Position numbers and translations under genes: made by a program. Below the pieces are notes generated by a model, which was not told where the DNA came from, did no database searches, and worked only from the letters and a program-made list of their open reading frames with translations. This document shows positions 7,995-16,863 of a stretch of DNA of 64,000 nt, piece by piece (positions within the stretch are counted from its first letter, which is position 1; the number at the start of each line of letters is the position of its first letter). The stretch is taken from the NCBI GenBank assembly GCA_009773555.1, contig WSXZ01000002.1, positions 39,709-103,708 on the forward strand, given 5' to 3'. The DNA is from Methylocystaceae bacterium (GTDB lineage Bacteria > Pseudomonadota > Alphaproteobacteria > Rhizobiales > Beijerinckiaceae).

Positions 7995-8253
7995 AGCACG
8001 GGAAATCGGGGCGCAGCGAGCGCCCGCCCGCCAGAGGGCAGGATTTCAAACTGAGGCACCACCAAGTTCCTAGTTCACTAGTACGCTACACTATTCCAGA
8101 CTAGGCGCTCTCCTTAGATGTTTGGGCGTTTCACCTGCTTTGATGCTTGCACTCTCGATCGGCGCTGACTTCCGAGTTCGTGCGCTAGGTTAAACTTTAG
8201 CTCCCGCTTTTCCGGGCTTTTCGATTTTCGAGGCGCCGTGCCGGGGGAGATTT

Positions 8254-8396
8254 TAGGCCATTTGATCTGTCGCGACGCGTACCGCTATCAGCGACCTGCG
8301 GAACGCGCCATCGCCCGCCTTTCCGGGCCATATGACCACTCAATCCCGCGCAATCCCACCTAAACCCGCCTAGGCCATCTGATCTGTCGCGTTACA
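8254..8396. mobile_element. Left terminus of the Mu-like prophage with transposase-site repeats
   Basis: Two direct copies of a 21-bp sequence, TAGGCCAT(T/C)TGATCTGTCGCG, lie at 8254-8274 and 8371-8391, with a partial third (GGCCATATGA) near 8333. The outer copy is followed by TTACA, so read inward the element starts TGTAACGCGACAGATC, with the TG...CA end of Mu-class elements at 8396. Mu has its L1 site starting about 6 nt from the end and L2 about 105 bp further in; here the copies are 117 bp apart. The predicted 5-bp target duplication would be TCTCG (8397-8401). The terminus is on the repressor side, as in Mu. Confidence 0.7.
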
Positions 8397-8468
8397 TCTC
8401 GCCACCCTAGCGGGTCTGGACAAGTCGTTGCGCGCTTTCTATAAGCCCGACACATCGCGTCCGCGCGA

Positions 8469-8544
8469 GCCCAGGTAGCTCAGTTGGTAGAGCATGCGAC
8501 TGAAAATCGCAGTGTCGGTGGTTCGATCCCGCCCCTGGGCACCA
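8469..8544 (+). tRNA. tRNA-Phe (GAA)
   Basis: A 76-nt cloverleaf: acceptor GCCCAGG pairs with CCTGGGC; D-arm GCTCAGTTGGTAGAGC; anticodon stem TGCGA/TCGCA with loop CTGAAAA (anticodon GAA); T-arm GGTTCGATCCC; and an encoded CCA. The prophage terminus lies 73 bp upstream. Confidence 0.97.
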
Positions 8545-8796
8545 GAATACTATTTTAAATCAAATATTTAAGGCAGGCTGCAAATTTCTCGCGTCCACAC
8601 CGCGCCGAGCTGCGCACTCTAAAGCGTTTCCTCGAGATCTAGGTGCGCGAGCGCGGCGGAAATATTCGTGTCGCAGCTGAAGCAGTGTCAGCCGATTTCC
8701 GCGCATCCTCATCAATTTGCATGATCACAACCGCGATGAGCGAACTATGATTTGTCAGTAGCTCACGAGCGGCGTGCAAATGCGAGGACGAGGGTC

Positions 8797-9081
8797 ATGA
8801 CGCAGGTCGCAGTAAATTTGAAAACCATCGACCTCCGGAAGGCCGAACTGCATTCAATTGCGGGTGACGACATCAAGACGCTGCAGGCGCTGCTGAATCT
8901 CTTCCTCACCGCCGGCGATGTCGGCGAGGATGGCACTCCGATTTCGCCCCTGATTCTAGATGCGACGGCCGGCGCGAATACCAAGGAGGCGCTGCTCGCC
9001 TTCCAAACGGCGGCCCATCTCGCCAAGGACGCCATCATCGGCCCGCTGACCTGGAGGAAGCTCATCGAGCAGGACTTCTAA
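8797..9081 (+). CDS. Single PG_binding_1 domain protein
   Basis: A 94-residue protein made of one peptidoglycan-binding domain, with IKTLQALLNLFL, TKEALLAFQTAA and IIGPLTWRKLI marking the three helices. It has no signal peptide and no catalytic part. The start at 8797 follows GAGGACGAGGG. It is the first of four consecutive genes of the same domain type, probably one operon. The function is unknown; the domain family binds peptidoglycan or pseudo-peptidoglycan ligands. An insert of about 10 residues between the first two helices sets it apart from the following three. Confidence 0.8.
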   Translation: MTQVAVNLKTIDLRKAELHSIAGDDIKTLQALLNLFLTAGDVGEDGTPISPLILDATAGANTKEALLAFQTAAHLAKDAIIGPLTWRKLIEQDF

Positions 9082-9094
9082 ACGCAAACTCGAC

Positions 9095-9559
9095 ATGCCG
9101 GCGACGATCAAACTAGGCGATACCGGAGATGACGTGAAGCGACTTCAACGAGTCTTCGCGCGCAACAAGGTCATGGGACCCGACAACGTAGACGGCGTCT
9201 TCGGACCGCGCACGGAAGAGGCCGTGAAGGAATTTCAGCAATCGAACGGGTTGGCGGCGGACGGCGTCGTCGGGCCGATCACGTGGAGCCACGTGCATCC
9301 CTACCGTGAGGCGTCACCGACGCTTCAGGCCGGGTCCCTAGGCCCGGTGGTGGCCATGCTGCAGGGCGTGCTCAAGACGGGCTTTGGTTACGCCGGCGCC
9401 ATCGACGGCATTTTCGGCCCCACCACCGAGAACGTCGTCCGTCAATACCAGACGAACGCCGGGCTCCCGGTTACGGGCGTCATGGACGAGCGGACCTGGA
9501 TGGCTCCCGCCGGCGCGGCCGGCGCGACGCTCGAGAGCCTCTCTGGTCTTATCCTTTAA
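9095..9559 (+). CDS. Double PG_binding_1 domain protein
   Basis: 154 residues with two peptidoglycan-binding repeats: VKRLQRVFARNKVMGP...VDGVFGPRTEEAVKEFQ...GVVGPITW (about 10-68) and VVAMLQGVLKTG...IDGIFGPTTENVVRQYQ (about 83-140). No signal peptide, lipobox or enzymatic domain is visible. It follows the previous gene by 13 bp. It would be cytoplasmic unless exported by a non-Sec route. Confidence 0.85.
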   Translation: MPATIKLGDTGDDVKRLQRVFARNKVMGPDNVDGVFGPRTEEAVKEFQQSNGLAADGVVGPITWSHVHPYREASPTLQAGSLGPVVAMLQGVLKTGFGYAGAIDGIFGPTTENVVRQYQTNAGLPVTGVMDERTWMAPAGAAGATLESLSGLIL

Positions 9560-9657
9560 TCGAACTGGTAGCGCAGCCCGCGTTGACCGCCGTCGTCATC
9601 TTTCAGCCGAAGCTCCTAGATTTTTTATTTCCATTAATATCGCAGGGAGGCATCGTA

Positions 9658-10119
9658 ATGTCTGGCAGCATCAGCCCTTGGCCGGTGGTCAAAACCGGCT
9701 CGAGCGAACATCCCACAAAGACGCTGCAACATCTGCTGCGGGCGCGCGGACATAGCGCTGTCGTTGACGGCGTCTTCGGTCCGCAAACCGAAGCCGCAGT
9801 GAAAGCTTTTCAAGCAAGCCAGGGATTAACGGCGGATGGGATTGTCGGCCCAACCACTTGGACGGCCCTTGTCGTGCAGGTCAAAAAAGGAAGCCAAGGC
9901 GACGCGGTTAAGGGGGTGCAGGAGGAATTTCAGTTCCGCAACCTGTCTGGCGACCCTAGCAAGGGACCGCAAGTCGATGGGATCTTCGGACCGGTCACAG
10001 ACGCATCGGTGCGTGGTTTTCAGCAAGCGCTTTCGCTCGACATCCCTTCCGTGAAAGTGGACGGAATTGTCGGTCCGGTTACGTGGCAGGCTCTGGTGAG
10101 CGGCATGCTTTCTTTTTAG
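9658..10119 (+). CDS. Double PG_binding_1 domain protein
   Basis: 153 residues, two repeats: TLQHLLRARGHSAVVDGVFG...AVKAFQASQGLTADGIVG and VKGVQEEFQFR...VDGIFGPVTDASVRGFQ...VDGIVGPVTWQAL. ATG 9658 was preferred to 9583 because GGGAGG lies 7 nt before it. No secretion signal. The second repeat has a longer loop before the DG motif than its neighbours. Confidence 0.85.
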   Translation: MSGSISPWPVVKTGSSEHPTKTLQHLLRARGHSAVVDGVFGPQTEAAVKAFQASQGLTADGIVGPTTWTALVVQVKKGSQGDAVKGVQEEFQFRNLSGDPSKGPQVDGIFGPVTDASVRGFQQALSLDIPSVKVDGIVGPVTWQALVSGMLSF

Positions 10120-10181
10120 CGTCGGCTTCAAGGTGGTCCGGAGACCAACCGGGCTCGTGTTTTTTGACAGGATGGCGCGCC

Positions 10182-10628
10182 ATGGCCGAACCGATATTGA
10201 AGTCAGGATCTAGCGATCCCGCCGTGCGGGACCTGCAAGAGGCCCTTAAGGCTCTCGGATACGATGTCGGCCCCGTTGATGGAGTCTTCGGGGCGAAAAC
10301 TGAGAGCGCAGTCAAGAAATTTCAGCAGGCGCGGGAGATCGCGGTTGATGGCGTGGTGGGCCGAGTGACGTGGATCAACATTGACGAAGCTGATCAAAGC
10401 CACCCCGTGCTGAAGATCGGCTCGACGGGCCTACCTGTTCGCCGTTTGCAGAGCCGAATGAGCGCCGTCGGTTTCAACACCGGCGGAGTCGACGGGCGCT
10501 TTGGCGTCACGACTGAAACAGCCGTCAAGAAGTTGCAGCAAGATTTCCGCCTACACATCGATGGCATCGTTGGTCCGAAGACGTGGCAAGTCGTCGACGC
10601 CCTGGAGAATGAGGGAGGCGTAAGCTAA
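10182..10628 (+). CDS. Double PG_binding_1 domain protein
   Basis: 148 residues, two repeats: VRDLQEALKALGYDVGPVDG...AVKKFQQAREIAVDGVVG and VRRLQSRMSAVGFNTGGVDG...AVKKLQQDFRLHIDGIVG, ending GPKTWQVVDALENEGG. Start 10182 is supported by AGGATGG. It is the last gene of the four-gene set and sits directly upstream of a broken L,D-transpeptidase gene, a functionally related peptidoglycan enzyme. Confidence 0.85.
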   Translation: MAEPILKSGSSDPAVRDLQEALKALGYDVGPVDGVFGAKTESAVKKFQQAREIAVDGVVGRVTWINIDEADQSHPVLKIGSTGLPVRRLQSRMSAVGFNTGGVDGRFGVTTETAVKKLQQDFRLHIDGIVGPKTWQVVDALENEGGVS

Positions 10629-10760
10629 TCTGATCACGATTTCGCAGCCATGTTGCGCTTCCAACCTCGCCGTCCCTCGCGCCGATCCCTGCCGGGCGAA
10701 TTGGTTAACGGCGCGGATTTAGCTATATTGACGGGACGCAGCCGAGGACGGTGATCCCCC

Positions 10761-11461
10761 ATGCCTCCCAGAATCCGACAAATCCTGATCATATTTGCCT
10801 CAGCAGCGGCTGGGGCCGGCCTTGCCGGATGCGCCAGCACGCAGACGCCTCCGGCCTTGAGCGCCTCCGCGGTTGCGCCGACGCCGCGCAGCGATCCCGC
10901 CGCGCCGGCGGGACGCATCGACGCCGTCGCAGTTCAGGGCGGCAATCTCTACGGCGAGATGAAGGACGCCGGTTTCGTCGTTCCAGCGGTCAGACCGGGC
11001 CTCGTCGATGCAGCATTCCATCGCGCCAACGTCGCCTACTCGACCAGAGAAACGCCAGGGACGATCGTGGTCGATCCCGCCGGACACTATCTCTATTACG
11101 TCGAGGCGGGCGGCCGGGCGACCCGCTATGGCATCGGCGTTGGTCGCGACGGCACTGGTATCCGCCAAAGGAAATGATCGAGCGCAGGCCCGACCTTAAA
11201 AAACAGCTGGTTGAGCTGCAAAGCGGTCTTGGCATGCATGGCGGTCCCGGCAATCCGTTGGGAGCCCGCGCGATGTATCTCTGGCAAGGGGACCGAGATA
11301 CGCTCTTTCGCATCCACGGCACGAATGAGCCATGGACCATCGGGAAGAGCCAATCGTCTGGCTGCATCCGGATGATCAATCAGGACGCGATGGATCTCTA
11401 CCAAAAAACGACCCCTGGAACCCGAGTCGTCGTTCTTCCCGCCAGAGTGGCGCGCCGATGA
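10761..11461 (+). pseudogene. L,D-transpeptidase (YkuD/ErfK) lipoprotein, frameshifted by internal deletion
   Basis: The N-terminal half (from 10761) has a lipoprotein signal ending in LAGC, the family's region GRIDAVAVQGGNLYGEM and the start of the YkuD fold (TIVVDPAGHYLYYVEAGG...YGIGVGRDG), then stops at 11177 in the wrong frame. The C-terminal half continues in another frame (WYPPKEMIERRPDL to 11461) and includes the catalytic region IHGTNEPWTIGKSQSSGCIR with the active-site Cys. Between them the usual segment following GVGR-x-G (about 16 residues) is missing, so about 50 nt were lost near 11150. Intact members make 3-3 cross-links in peptidoglycan. Neither fragment should be active. Confidence 0.85.
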
Positions 11462-11599
11462 GACTCCCCAGCTAAAGCCAATCAGCAAACCCAATGCATC
11501 GAGATTTTGAGGGCGCCCCTGAGGATCTCGCGCGTTAGCCCGCTATCCGCCTGGGGCCCGCGCTTGCAATGGAAATCCCCGCGGGCGGACGAACGCCGC

Positions 11600-12649
11600 T
11601 CATGCCGCCGGATAATCCGTGTAACCCACCGGACCCTTCGTATAGAAGGTCGCCGGTTGGGGTTCATTCAACGCCGCATGACTGCGAAGACGCTCGGGAA
11701 GGTCCGGGTTGGCGATGTAGAGCTTGCCGAACGCCGCCGCGTCGGCGTCGCTCGCGGCGATCGCGGCTTCGGCTGTCTCTGCGGTATAGCCCTCATTGAC
11801 GATATAGGCGCCGCCGAATTCCTTTTTGAGAAAGGGCCCGAGCGCGTCGGGTCCCGCATGTTCGCGGGCGCAGATGAAGGCGACGCCGCGCTTGCCGAAT
11901 TCACGCGCGACATAGCCGAACGTCGCCGCGGGATCGGAATCGCCCATCGAGTGGGAATCGCCGCGCGGCGCCAGATGCATGCCGACGCGGCCTGGCCCCC
12001 AGACGGCGATAGCGGCGTCGGTCGCTTCAAGCATGAGGCGCGCGCGGTTTTCGACCGAGCCGCCATAGTGATCGGTTCGCGTGTTCGCGCTGTCCTGGAG
12101 AAACTGGTCGAGCAGATAGCCATTGGCGCCGTGCAACTCGACGCCGTCGAAACCGGCCGCCTTGGCGTTTTCAGCGCCGCGCCGATAGGCCTCGACGATA
12201 TCCGCGATCTCGGAAAGCGCCAGGGCGCGGGGTATCGGATAGGGCTGGTAGGGACGCAACAGGCTCACATGTCCGGCCGGCGCGATCGCGCTCGGCCCGA
12301 CAGGAGGCGCGCCGTTGAGGTAGATGGGATGGGAGACGCGGCCGACATGCCAGAGCTGCAGCATGATCCGTCCGCCAGCAACGTGAACCGCCTCCGTGAT
12401 CCGTTTCCATCCTTCGGTCTGCGCGGGCGACCAAATCCCCGGCGTGTCGGGATAGCCGACGCCCATCGGCATGATCGATGTTGCTTCAGTGAGGATGAGC
12501 CCAGCGGAAGCGCGCTGCACATAATAATCCCTCATGAGCGCGTTGGGGACGCGCCCTTCGCTGGCGCGGCAGCGGGTGAGAGGCGCCATGATGATGCGGC
12601 TCGGCAATTCCATCTCGCCGATGCGCACGGGTTGAAACAAGATCGACAT
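11600..12649 (-). CDS. nemA: Old yellow enzyme, N-ethylmaleimide reductase type
   Basis: 349 residues, a full-length FMN-dependent TIM barrel. Diagnostic parts are PSRIIMAPLTRCRA (FMN-binding N-terminus), LQLWHVGRVSHP, and VELHGANGYLLDQFLQDS followed by RTDHYGGSVENRARL, typical of the NemA/XenB/OYE group. It reduces activated alkenes, nitro esters or electrophiles with NAD(P)H. The gene stands alone on the minus strand. The symbol reflects family membership; the physiological substrate is unknown. Confidence 0.9.
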   Translation of the reverse strand: MSILFQPVRIGEMELPSRIIMAPLTRCRASEGRVPNALMRDYYVQRASAGLILTEATSIMPMGVGYPDTPGIWSPAQTEGWKRITEAVHVAGGRIMLQLWHVGRVSHPIYLNGAPPVGPSAIAPAGHVSLLRPYQPYPIPRALALSEIADIVEAYRRGAENAKAAGFDGVELHGANGYLLDQFLQDSANTRTDHYGGSVENRARLMLEATDAAIAVWGPGRVGMHLAPRGDSHSMGDSDPAATFGYVAREFGKRGVAFICAREHAGPDALGPFLKKEFGGAYIVNEGYTAETAEAAIAASDADAAAFGKLYIANPDLPERLRSHAALNEPQPATFYTKGPVGYTDYPAA

Positions 12650-12855
12650 TGGGATGCTCTGCCTATGTGAGGACCTAATTTTCAGGGAAGGAGTTCACGT
12701 GCTCGGCTCCGCGCGCCGAGCTTTACAAACGCCAAGCATCGTCTCAGCCTAGCCTTTGAACCGTTGAGACACACTGAAAGCTTCTACGGGATTTTCCGAG
12801 ACTGACAATGCCGCGCGAGGCGTCTGATGCGAACATCGAAAGACTGGAGTGAAAG

Positions 12856-13617
12856 ATGAGCAAGACCCTTCTCAGCGACTGGACCCTCGTCGCGTTCAAA
12901 CAAAGGGAGGAAGAGCGTCGTGGAGAAGAAAATCGTCGCGTAACAGAGCAGGCGCATACGGCCTCGTTCCCGCCAGCCGAGGCGCCGCCGCGTGACAATG
13001 AGATGCTGCGCAGCGAATGGACCATCGCTGCTTTGCAGAAAAGATTTGCCGCTCTGGAGCAAAGACTCGCCGCTGTGGAACAAAGTGAAGAAGAGCGCCG
13101 GCGATCTGAGCTCGTCGAGGCCGCGGCGCGCGCCCGGCGAGAGGAAGAGCAGGAACAGGTCGTTTTGGGGACCTCGGCTGACACAGCTCCTGATCAGAGT
13201 CAGGCGCACTGGCAGGAGGTCGAACAACCGCAATTTGTCGAGGCAGAGTTTGAACCGCGAGAGGCAGGAACGATCTTACACGCCCACGAGCAAGTAATTG
13301 AGCAAAAAGCCCCTGAGATTGTAAGAGACAGTCAAGGATACAAAAGCCGTTTCGAAGTCCATCCTGCTCCCCGTCGCGGGATCGTTCGGACGATCGCGTA
13401 CGGGTTCGTTTCTGTCGTCATGACGGCTTTGATCGCCGCAGCGGTAGGTTTCGGGATCGCCGTTTTCACTGTGCCGATGGAGAAAGCGACGCAGTTCCAT
13501 ACTTACGTCAATCGCGCGCTCGCCGGTTTGCACGACAAATACCGAGTCGAGCGGCGCACGTCTCCCGCTACTCCACCCGATCAGGGACGTCCGTCATCCC
13601 CTGATGGATCTCGCTGA
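12856..13617 (+). CDS. Coiled-coil protein with one C-terminal membrane helix
   Basis: 253 residues, no recognised family. A short motif occurs twice: LLSDWTLVAFKQREEER near residues 5-21 and MLRSEWTIAALQKRFAALEQ near 50-69. The region from 60 to 105 is a charged coiled coil (AAVEQSEEERRRSE). A single membrane helix lies near 185-215 (VSVVMTALIAAAVGFGIAVF), followed by a short basic tail rich in Pro. The N-terminal part is probably cytoplasmic, with the tail near the membrane. ATG follows GAGTGAAAG. The function is unknown. Confidence 0.7.
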   Translation: MSKTLLSDWTLVAFKQREEERRGEENRRVTEQAHTASFPPAEAPPRDNEMLRSEWTIAALQKRFAALEQRLAAVEQSEEERRRSELVEAAARARREEEQEQVVLGTSADTAPDQSQAHWQEVEQPQFVEAEFEPREAGTILHAHEQVIEQKAPEIVRDSQGYKSRFEVHPAPRRGIVRTIAYGFVSVVMTALIAAAVGFGIAVFTVPMEKATQFHTYVNRALAGLHDKYRVERRTSPATPPDQGRPSSPDGSR

Positions 13618-13812
13618 GAGGGGCAAGAACGTAGATGTTTTGCCGGACCTCTACTTTCGTCATTATGCCTTCTCCTGCGTTGCAGTTGGAATACGAACAT
13701 CACGAACGCCGAGGCTAAAAAAAGCGGCTCGCTGTATAAGTCTGAAAGGAAGCGTGGGGCCTGCCCTTTCGGCCCCTTTCGGCTGCACTCCCGACTGGAT
13801 TGTCTGGAGCGG

Positions 13813-14238
13813 CTAGCTCGTGCAGCGTTCGGACAGAAACTTCGCGTCGATCGTGAAGCCTGAGCGAGTCCCCTTCGCCGTTGCCTTGGACTGCGCGCGA
13901 TACCAGCTCTGGAAATCGCCGGTGAACAGCAGACTCGTGACGTCACGCGCATCCTTCGGGCCGCATTCGATCGTGACGATGATCTGATCATTCGCGTGCG
14001 TAACGGAGGGCTTCGCGCAGCTTTCGTCCTGCGCGCCGATGATGCTGTCGCCCTCTTCGATGCAGACGTCATTGGTCTGCAGCCCGATCTCCGGCGAGAT
14101 CGTCGAAATGCGCCAAAGGCCCGGCCGGCGCTTCGGCAGTTCAGCGTCGCTCGAAAGGGCAGGCGAATGCGCGCCCGCCAAAAACAAGAGAGCGACGACG
14201 AGACCGGAGGAAAAAAGTTGTGCGCGTTGCATCTCCAT
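13813..14238 (-). CDS. DUF3617-like secreted protein
   Basis: 141 residues with a Sec signal (LFSSGLVVALLFLAGAHSPALS) and the family motif LPKRRPGLWRIST near residue 35, followed by spaced cysteines (CIEEG, CAKPS, CGPKD, ERC) that could form disulfides. DUF3617 proteins are small periplasmic or outer-envelope proteins of unknown function. The gene is divergent from the pentapeptide-repeat gene. Confidence 0.75.
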   Translation of the reverse strand: MEMQRAQLFSSGLVVALLFLAGAHSPALSSDAELPKRRPGLWRISTISPEIGLQTNDVCIEEGDSIIGAQDESCAKPSVTHANDQIIVTIECGPKDARDVTSLLFTGDFQSWYRAQSKATAKGTRSGFTIDAKFLSERCTS

Positions 14239-14396
14239 TCCTTATCGCGAAAGCGCGTGGCGATCTACGTGCTGCCGGCGCCGTGGCCGAGGGCTGCCGC
14301 TGTTTCCCCGCACGCCCGGGAGATTGTCCTGTTGCGTCTTTTGAGCCGCCGTACATACCTTTGCAGAGCCATATGCATATGCCGGGGATTCGCGTG

Positions 14397-15050
14397 ATGA
14401 GTTCGCTCAATCTGAAGCGCGTCGGTCGCGAACTCTTATTTGTCGCGAGCGCGCTCCTTTTTGTCGCCGCGCCTTTGTGCGCCTTGGCTGCGGAGATGAC
14501 TCGCGCCGAGATCGAACATAAGGTCACCGAAGCGCAGGGTAAGCCGATCGATCTTTCAAATCTCGATCTCTCAGGCGTCGATCTCTCCGGCCTTAACCTG
14601 CATGGCGCAGACTTCTTCTCCACCAAGCTCGCGGGCGCAAAGCTGGCGAAGGCCGATCTGTCGGGCGCGAATTTCACGCGCGCCGATTTGCAGAACGCTG
14701 ACCTCTCGGGCGCTCGGATGAAGGCCGCGACGCTTTACGCCGCGATTCTCGATGGCGCCAGTTTTGCCGATGCCGACCTCTCAAATGCGCGCATCATCGG
14801 CGGCGGGAAGGGCGTCAACTTTCGCAATGCGAAGCTGATCGGCGCGGATCTCGGCGCCGATCCCGCCAATCAGGGCATGGTTCCCGTGCGCGCCGAACTC
14901 CCTGACGCCAATTTCGACGGGGCGGACCTTACGCGCGCCAATCTCACCCATGCTGTTCTTACAGGCGCCAATTTCACCGCGGCGATCGTCACCGGCGCAC
15001 GTTTCGACTATGCCGTCCTCGACGGCTCGAACCTTTCTCTCGGGCGCTGA
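14397..15050 (+). CDS. Periplasmic pentapeptide-repeat protein
   Basis: 217 residues. A signal peptide (LLFVASALLFVAAPLCALA) precedes about 25 pentapeptide repeats of A(D/N)LxX type, such as LSNLDLSGVDLSGLNL, ADLSGANFTRADLQNADLSG and ADLTRANLTHAVLTGANF. These form a right-handed quadrilateral beta-helix. The start at 14397 is supported by GGGGA 8 nt upstream. A cytochrome c gene follows on the same strand. The role is unknown; the signal peptide argues against a gyrase-protecting Qnr function. Confidence 0.8.
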   Translation: MSSLNLKRVGRELLFVASALLFVAAPLCALAAEMTRAEIEHKVTEAQGKPIDLSNLDLSGVDLSGLNLHGADFFSTKLAGAKLAKADLSGANFTRADLQNADLSGARMKAATLYAAILDGASFADADLSNARIIGGGKGVNFRNAKLIGADLGADPANQGMVPVRAELPDANFDGADLTRANLTHAVLTGANFTAAIVTGARFDYAVLDGSNLSLGR

Positions 15051-15161
15051 CTCCTGCGGCGTCATTGCCCAATTGTCCTGCGTTGCCAGGGAATATCTCC
15101 GCGAGACGCAAAGAGAAGGTTGCATTAAGTGCGCCATATCCGACACCAACGCATCTGCATC

Positions 15162-15992
15162 ATGAGCGCTAAAGGTCCGCCATCGTGTCTGGCTATGCTG
15201 GTCGCTCTGCTCGCGTTCTGCCTGATCGGTCCTGCAGCCCATGCTGGCGATAGCGAACGCGGCCGCTATCTCGTCGAAGCGCTGACGGCCTGCGACAATT
15301 GCCACACGCCGCGCGGCGCAGCAGGCTACGACCTCTCCAGTCGCTTTAGCGGCGGCACGCAGACATTTTCTGACAAATCCTATGTCGTGCGGGGTCCAAA
15401 CATCTCTTCAGATAGAGAGACCGGCGTCGGGGCATGGAGCGACGAAGAATTGCGCGCCGCGATCGTCGACGGCGTCGGCCGGGATGGCCGCCTTGCGCCC
15501 GTCATGCCGTCGGACTCCTACAAGCCGCTGACCGCGCGCGATCTCGACGCGATCATCGCCTTTCTGCGCTCGGCGACGCCGATCCCGCCTCGCCTGATGC
15601 CCGGAGCGTCGGCGGCCTTTGATGAAGCGTCTCTTGCCGACAAAAACGCGCGCGGCCTCTATGTCGCGTCGCTCGCCCGTTGCCTGTCGTGTCACAGCGA
15701 GGAGGTCGACGGCGGGCCTGATTATCAAAATCGTCTCGGCGCGGGCGGAAAGACCTTCCGCAACGCCGCCGGCGTCATCGTCGCCTCCAACATCACGTCG
15801 CATTCGGTAAAGGGCGTCGGCGCCTGGTCGGACGATGAGTTGAAGCGCGCGATCACTCAAGGCGTAGCGCGTGACGGCGCGCTGCTGAAGCCGCCCATGT
15901 CGACGCTCTCCAAGGCGCATTTTTCGAAAATGTCGCTCGATGATCTCGACGCCCTCGTCGCCTGGCTACGGACGATTCCGCCAAAGGAATGA
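15162..15992 (+). CDS. Periplasmic diheme cytochrome c
   Basis: 276 residues with a signal peptide (CLAMLVALLAFCLIGPAAHA) and two heme c motifs, ACDNCH and RCLSCH, each in a repeat containing GVGAWSDEEL and a distal Met region (PVMPSDSYKPL, PPMSTLSKAHF). The repeated domain resembles cytochrome subunits of alcohol/gluconate dehydrogenases, so electron transfer from a periplasmic dehydrogenase is likely. A GTG start at 15129 with AAGG upstream is an alternative; the ATG gives a cleaner signal peptide. The nearby mxa cluster makes a link to methanol oxidation possible, but it has its own cytochrome. Confidence 0.85.
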   Translation: MSAKGPPSCLAMLVALLAFCLIGPAAHAGDSERGRYLVEALTACDNCHTPRGAAGYDLSSRFSGGTQTFSDKSYVVRGPNISSDRETGVGAWSDEELRAAIVDGVGRDGRLAPVMPSDSYKPLTARDLDAIIAFLRSATPIPPRLMPGASAAFDEASLADKNARGLYVASLARCLSCHSEEVDGGPDYQNRLGAGGKTFRNAAGVIVASNITSHSVKGVGAWSDDELKRAITQGVARDGALLKPPMSTLSKAHFSKMSLDDLDALVAWLRTIPPKE

Positions 15993-15993
15993 G

Positions 15994-16863
15994 TTAACGC
16001 GGCTTCGACGCGGCGTCACGGATCGCCTCGGCGAGTTCGCCTTCGAAAAGCATCGCCGAACCGTAATGCGTCTCCGGATCGAAAGGCCGCTTCTGATTCA
16101 TGTCGAGCGAAGCGCTATGCATGGCGATCAGACGACCGTCTTCGGTGAACAGGCCGGAACCCGAGCCGCCGTAGCCGTCATTGCAGTCGTGACGCACGCG
16201 ACGAATATGACCTTCGGTGGGTTCGTCGACGCGATAAACATCGCACGACTCAGTAGTGGCCACGAGGCGTGTGTTGGAATGTCCGGCCGGAGAGACCATC
16301 ACGACCTTGAAGCGCGCGCCGGTGACGACATCGCTGACGTTCGGCGCGGGCTGAGGTTTCACGGCTTCAGGCGTCGGCTGAAGCAGATGCAGCAACGCCC
16401 AATCGTCAGTGATATGCAGGGCTTTCGAATCGACGGACGCGCCGATGCGCAGGCTGTTCTCATCGAAATAATAGTCGCCGCCAGCGATCCTGAAGAAGCA
16501 ATTCGTCACCGGATGCGTTGGGACGAGACGCCGGTCGACGAAATTATGCGCGTTCATTACGACGAGGTCATGCGAACCGACGAGCCAGGCGGCCGCCGCG
16601 CGCTCCAGCGTTCCGAAATCTGAGTAACACATGAGCACGCCTGCGCCGGCGAAGCGACTGGCGTCCGCCTCCGTCATCGCTTGCCGCCGGTCGTCGGGGT
16701 AAAGCGCGGCGTGGGCTGTTTGCCCGCCGGTGCGCGCAAACGTCACGCCGAGCAGCATGAGCATGACCAAAGCGACCGCAAAAGCGGTCGAGCGCAGAAT
16801 CGCCGGAGCGAGCAGGCGATGGCGGCGGGCAGGCGAAGTCATTGGCGAGAGAGGTTTGGGCAT
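15994..16863 (-). CDS. Secreted trypsin-like serine protease
   Basis: About 289 residues. An N-terminal hydrophobic segment (RSTAFAVALVMLMLLGVTFA) precedes a chymotrypsin-fold domain with candidate catalytic His in VVMNAHNFVDR, Asp in ITDDWALLHL and Ser in YGGSGSGLF (GxSGS). CysIII pairs are likely (CYSDF, CFFRI, CDVYR, HDCND). The start is uncertain: no ribosome site is clear and in-frame codons extend to 17106. The gene is divergent from mxaF and its 5' end borders the mxaF promoter region. Confidence 0.7.
   Translation of the reverse strand: MPKPLSPMTSPARRHRLLAPAILRSTAFAVALVMLMLLGVTFARTGGQTAHAALYPDDRRQAMTEADASRFAGAGVLMCYSDFGTLERAAAAWLVGSHDLVVMNAHNFVDRRLVPTHPVTNCFFRIAGGDYYFDENSLRIGASVDSKALHITDDWALLHLLQPTPEAVKPQPAPNVSDVVTGARFKVVMVSPAGHSNTRLVATTESCDVYRVDEPTEGHIRRVRHDCNDGYGGSGSGLFTEDGRLIAMHSASLDMNQKRPFDPETHYGSAMLFEGELAEAIRDAASKPR

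Noticed and set aside
8254..8544. tRNA-Phe as an integrase attachment site
   Set aside because: No tyrosine integrase or duplicated tRNA 3' end is present; the adjacent element carries a Mu-type transposase and its own terminal repeats.
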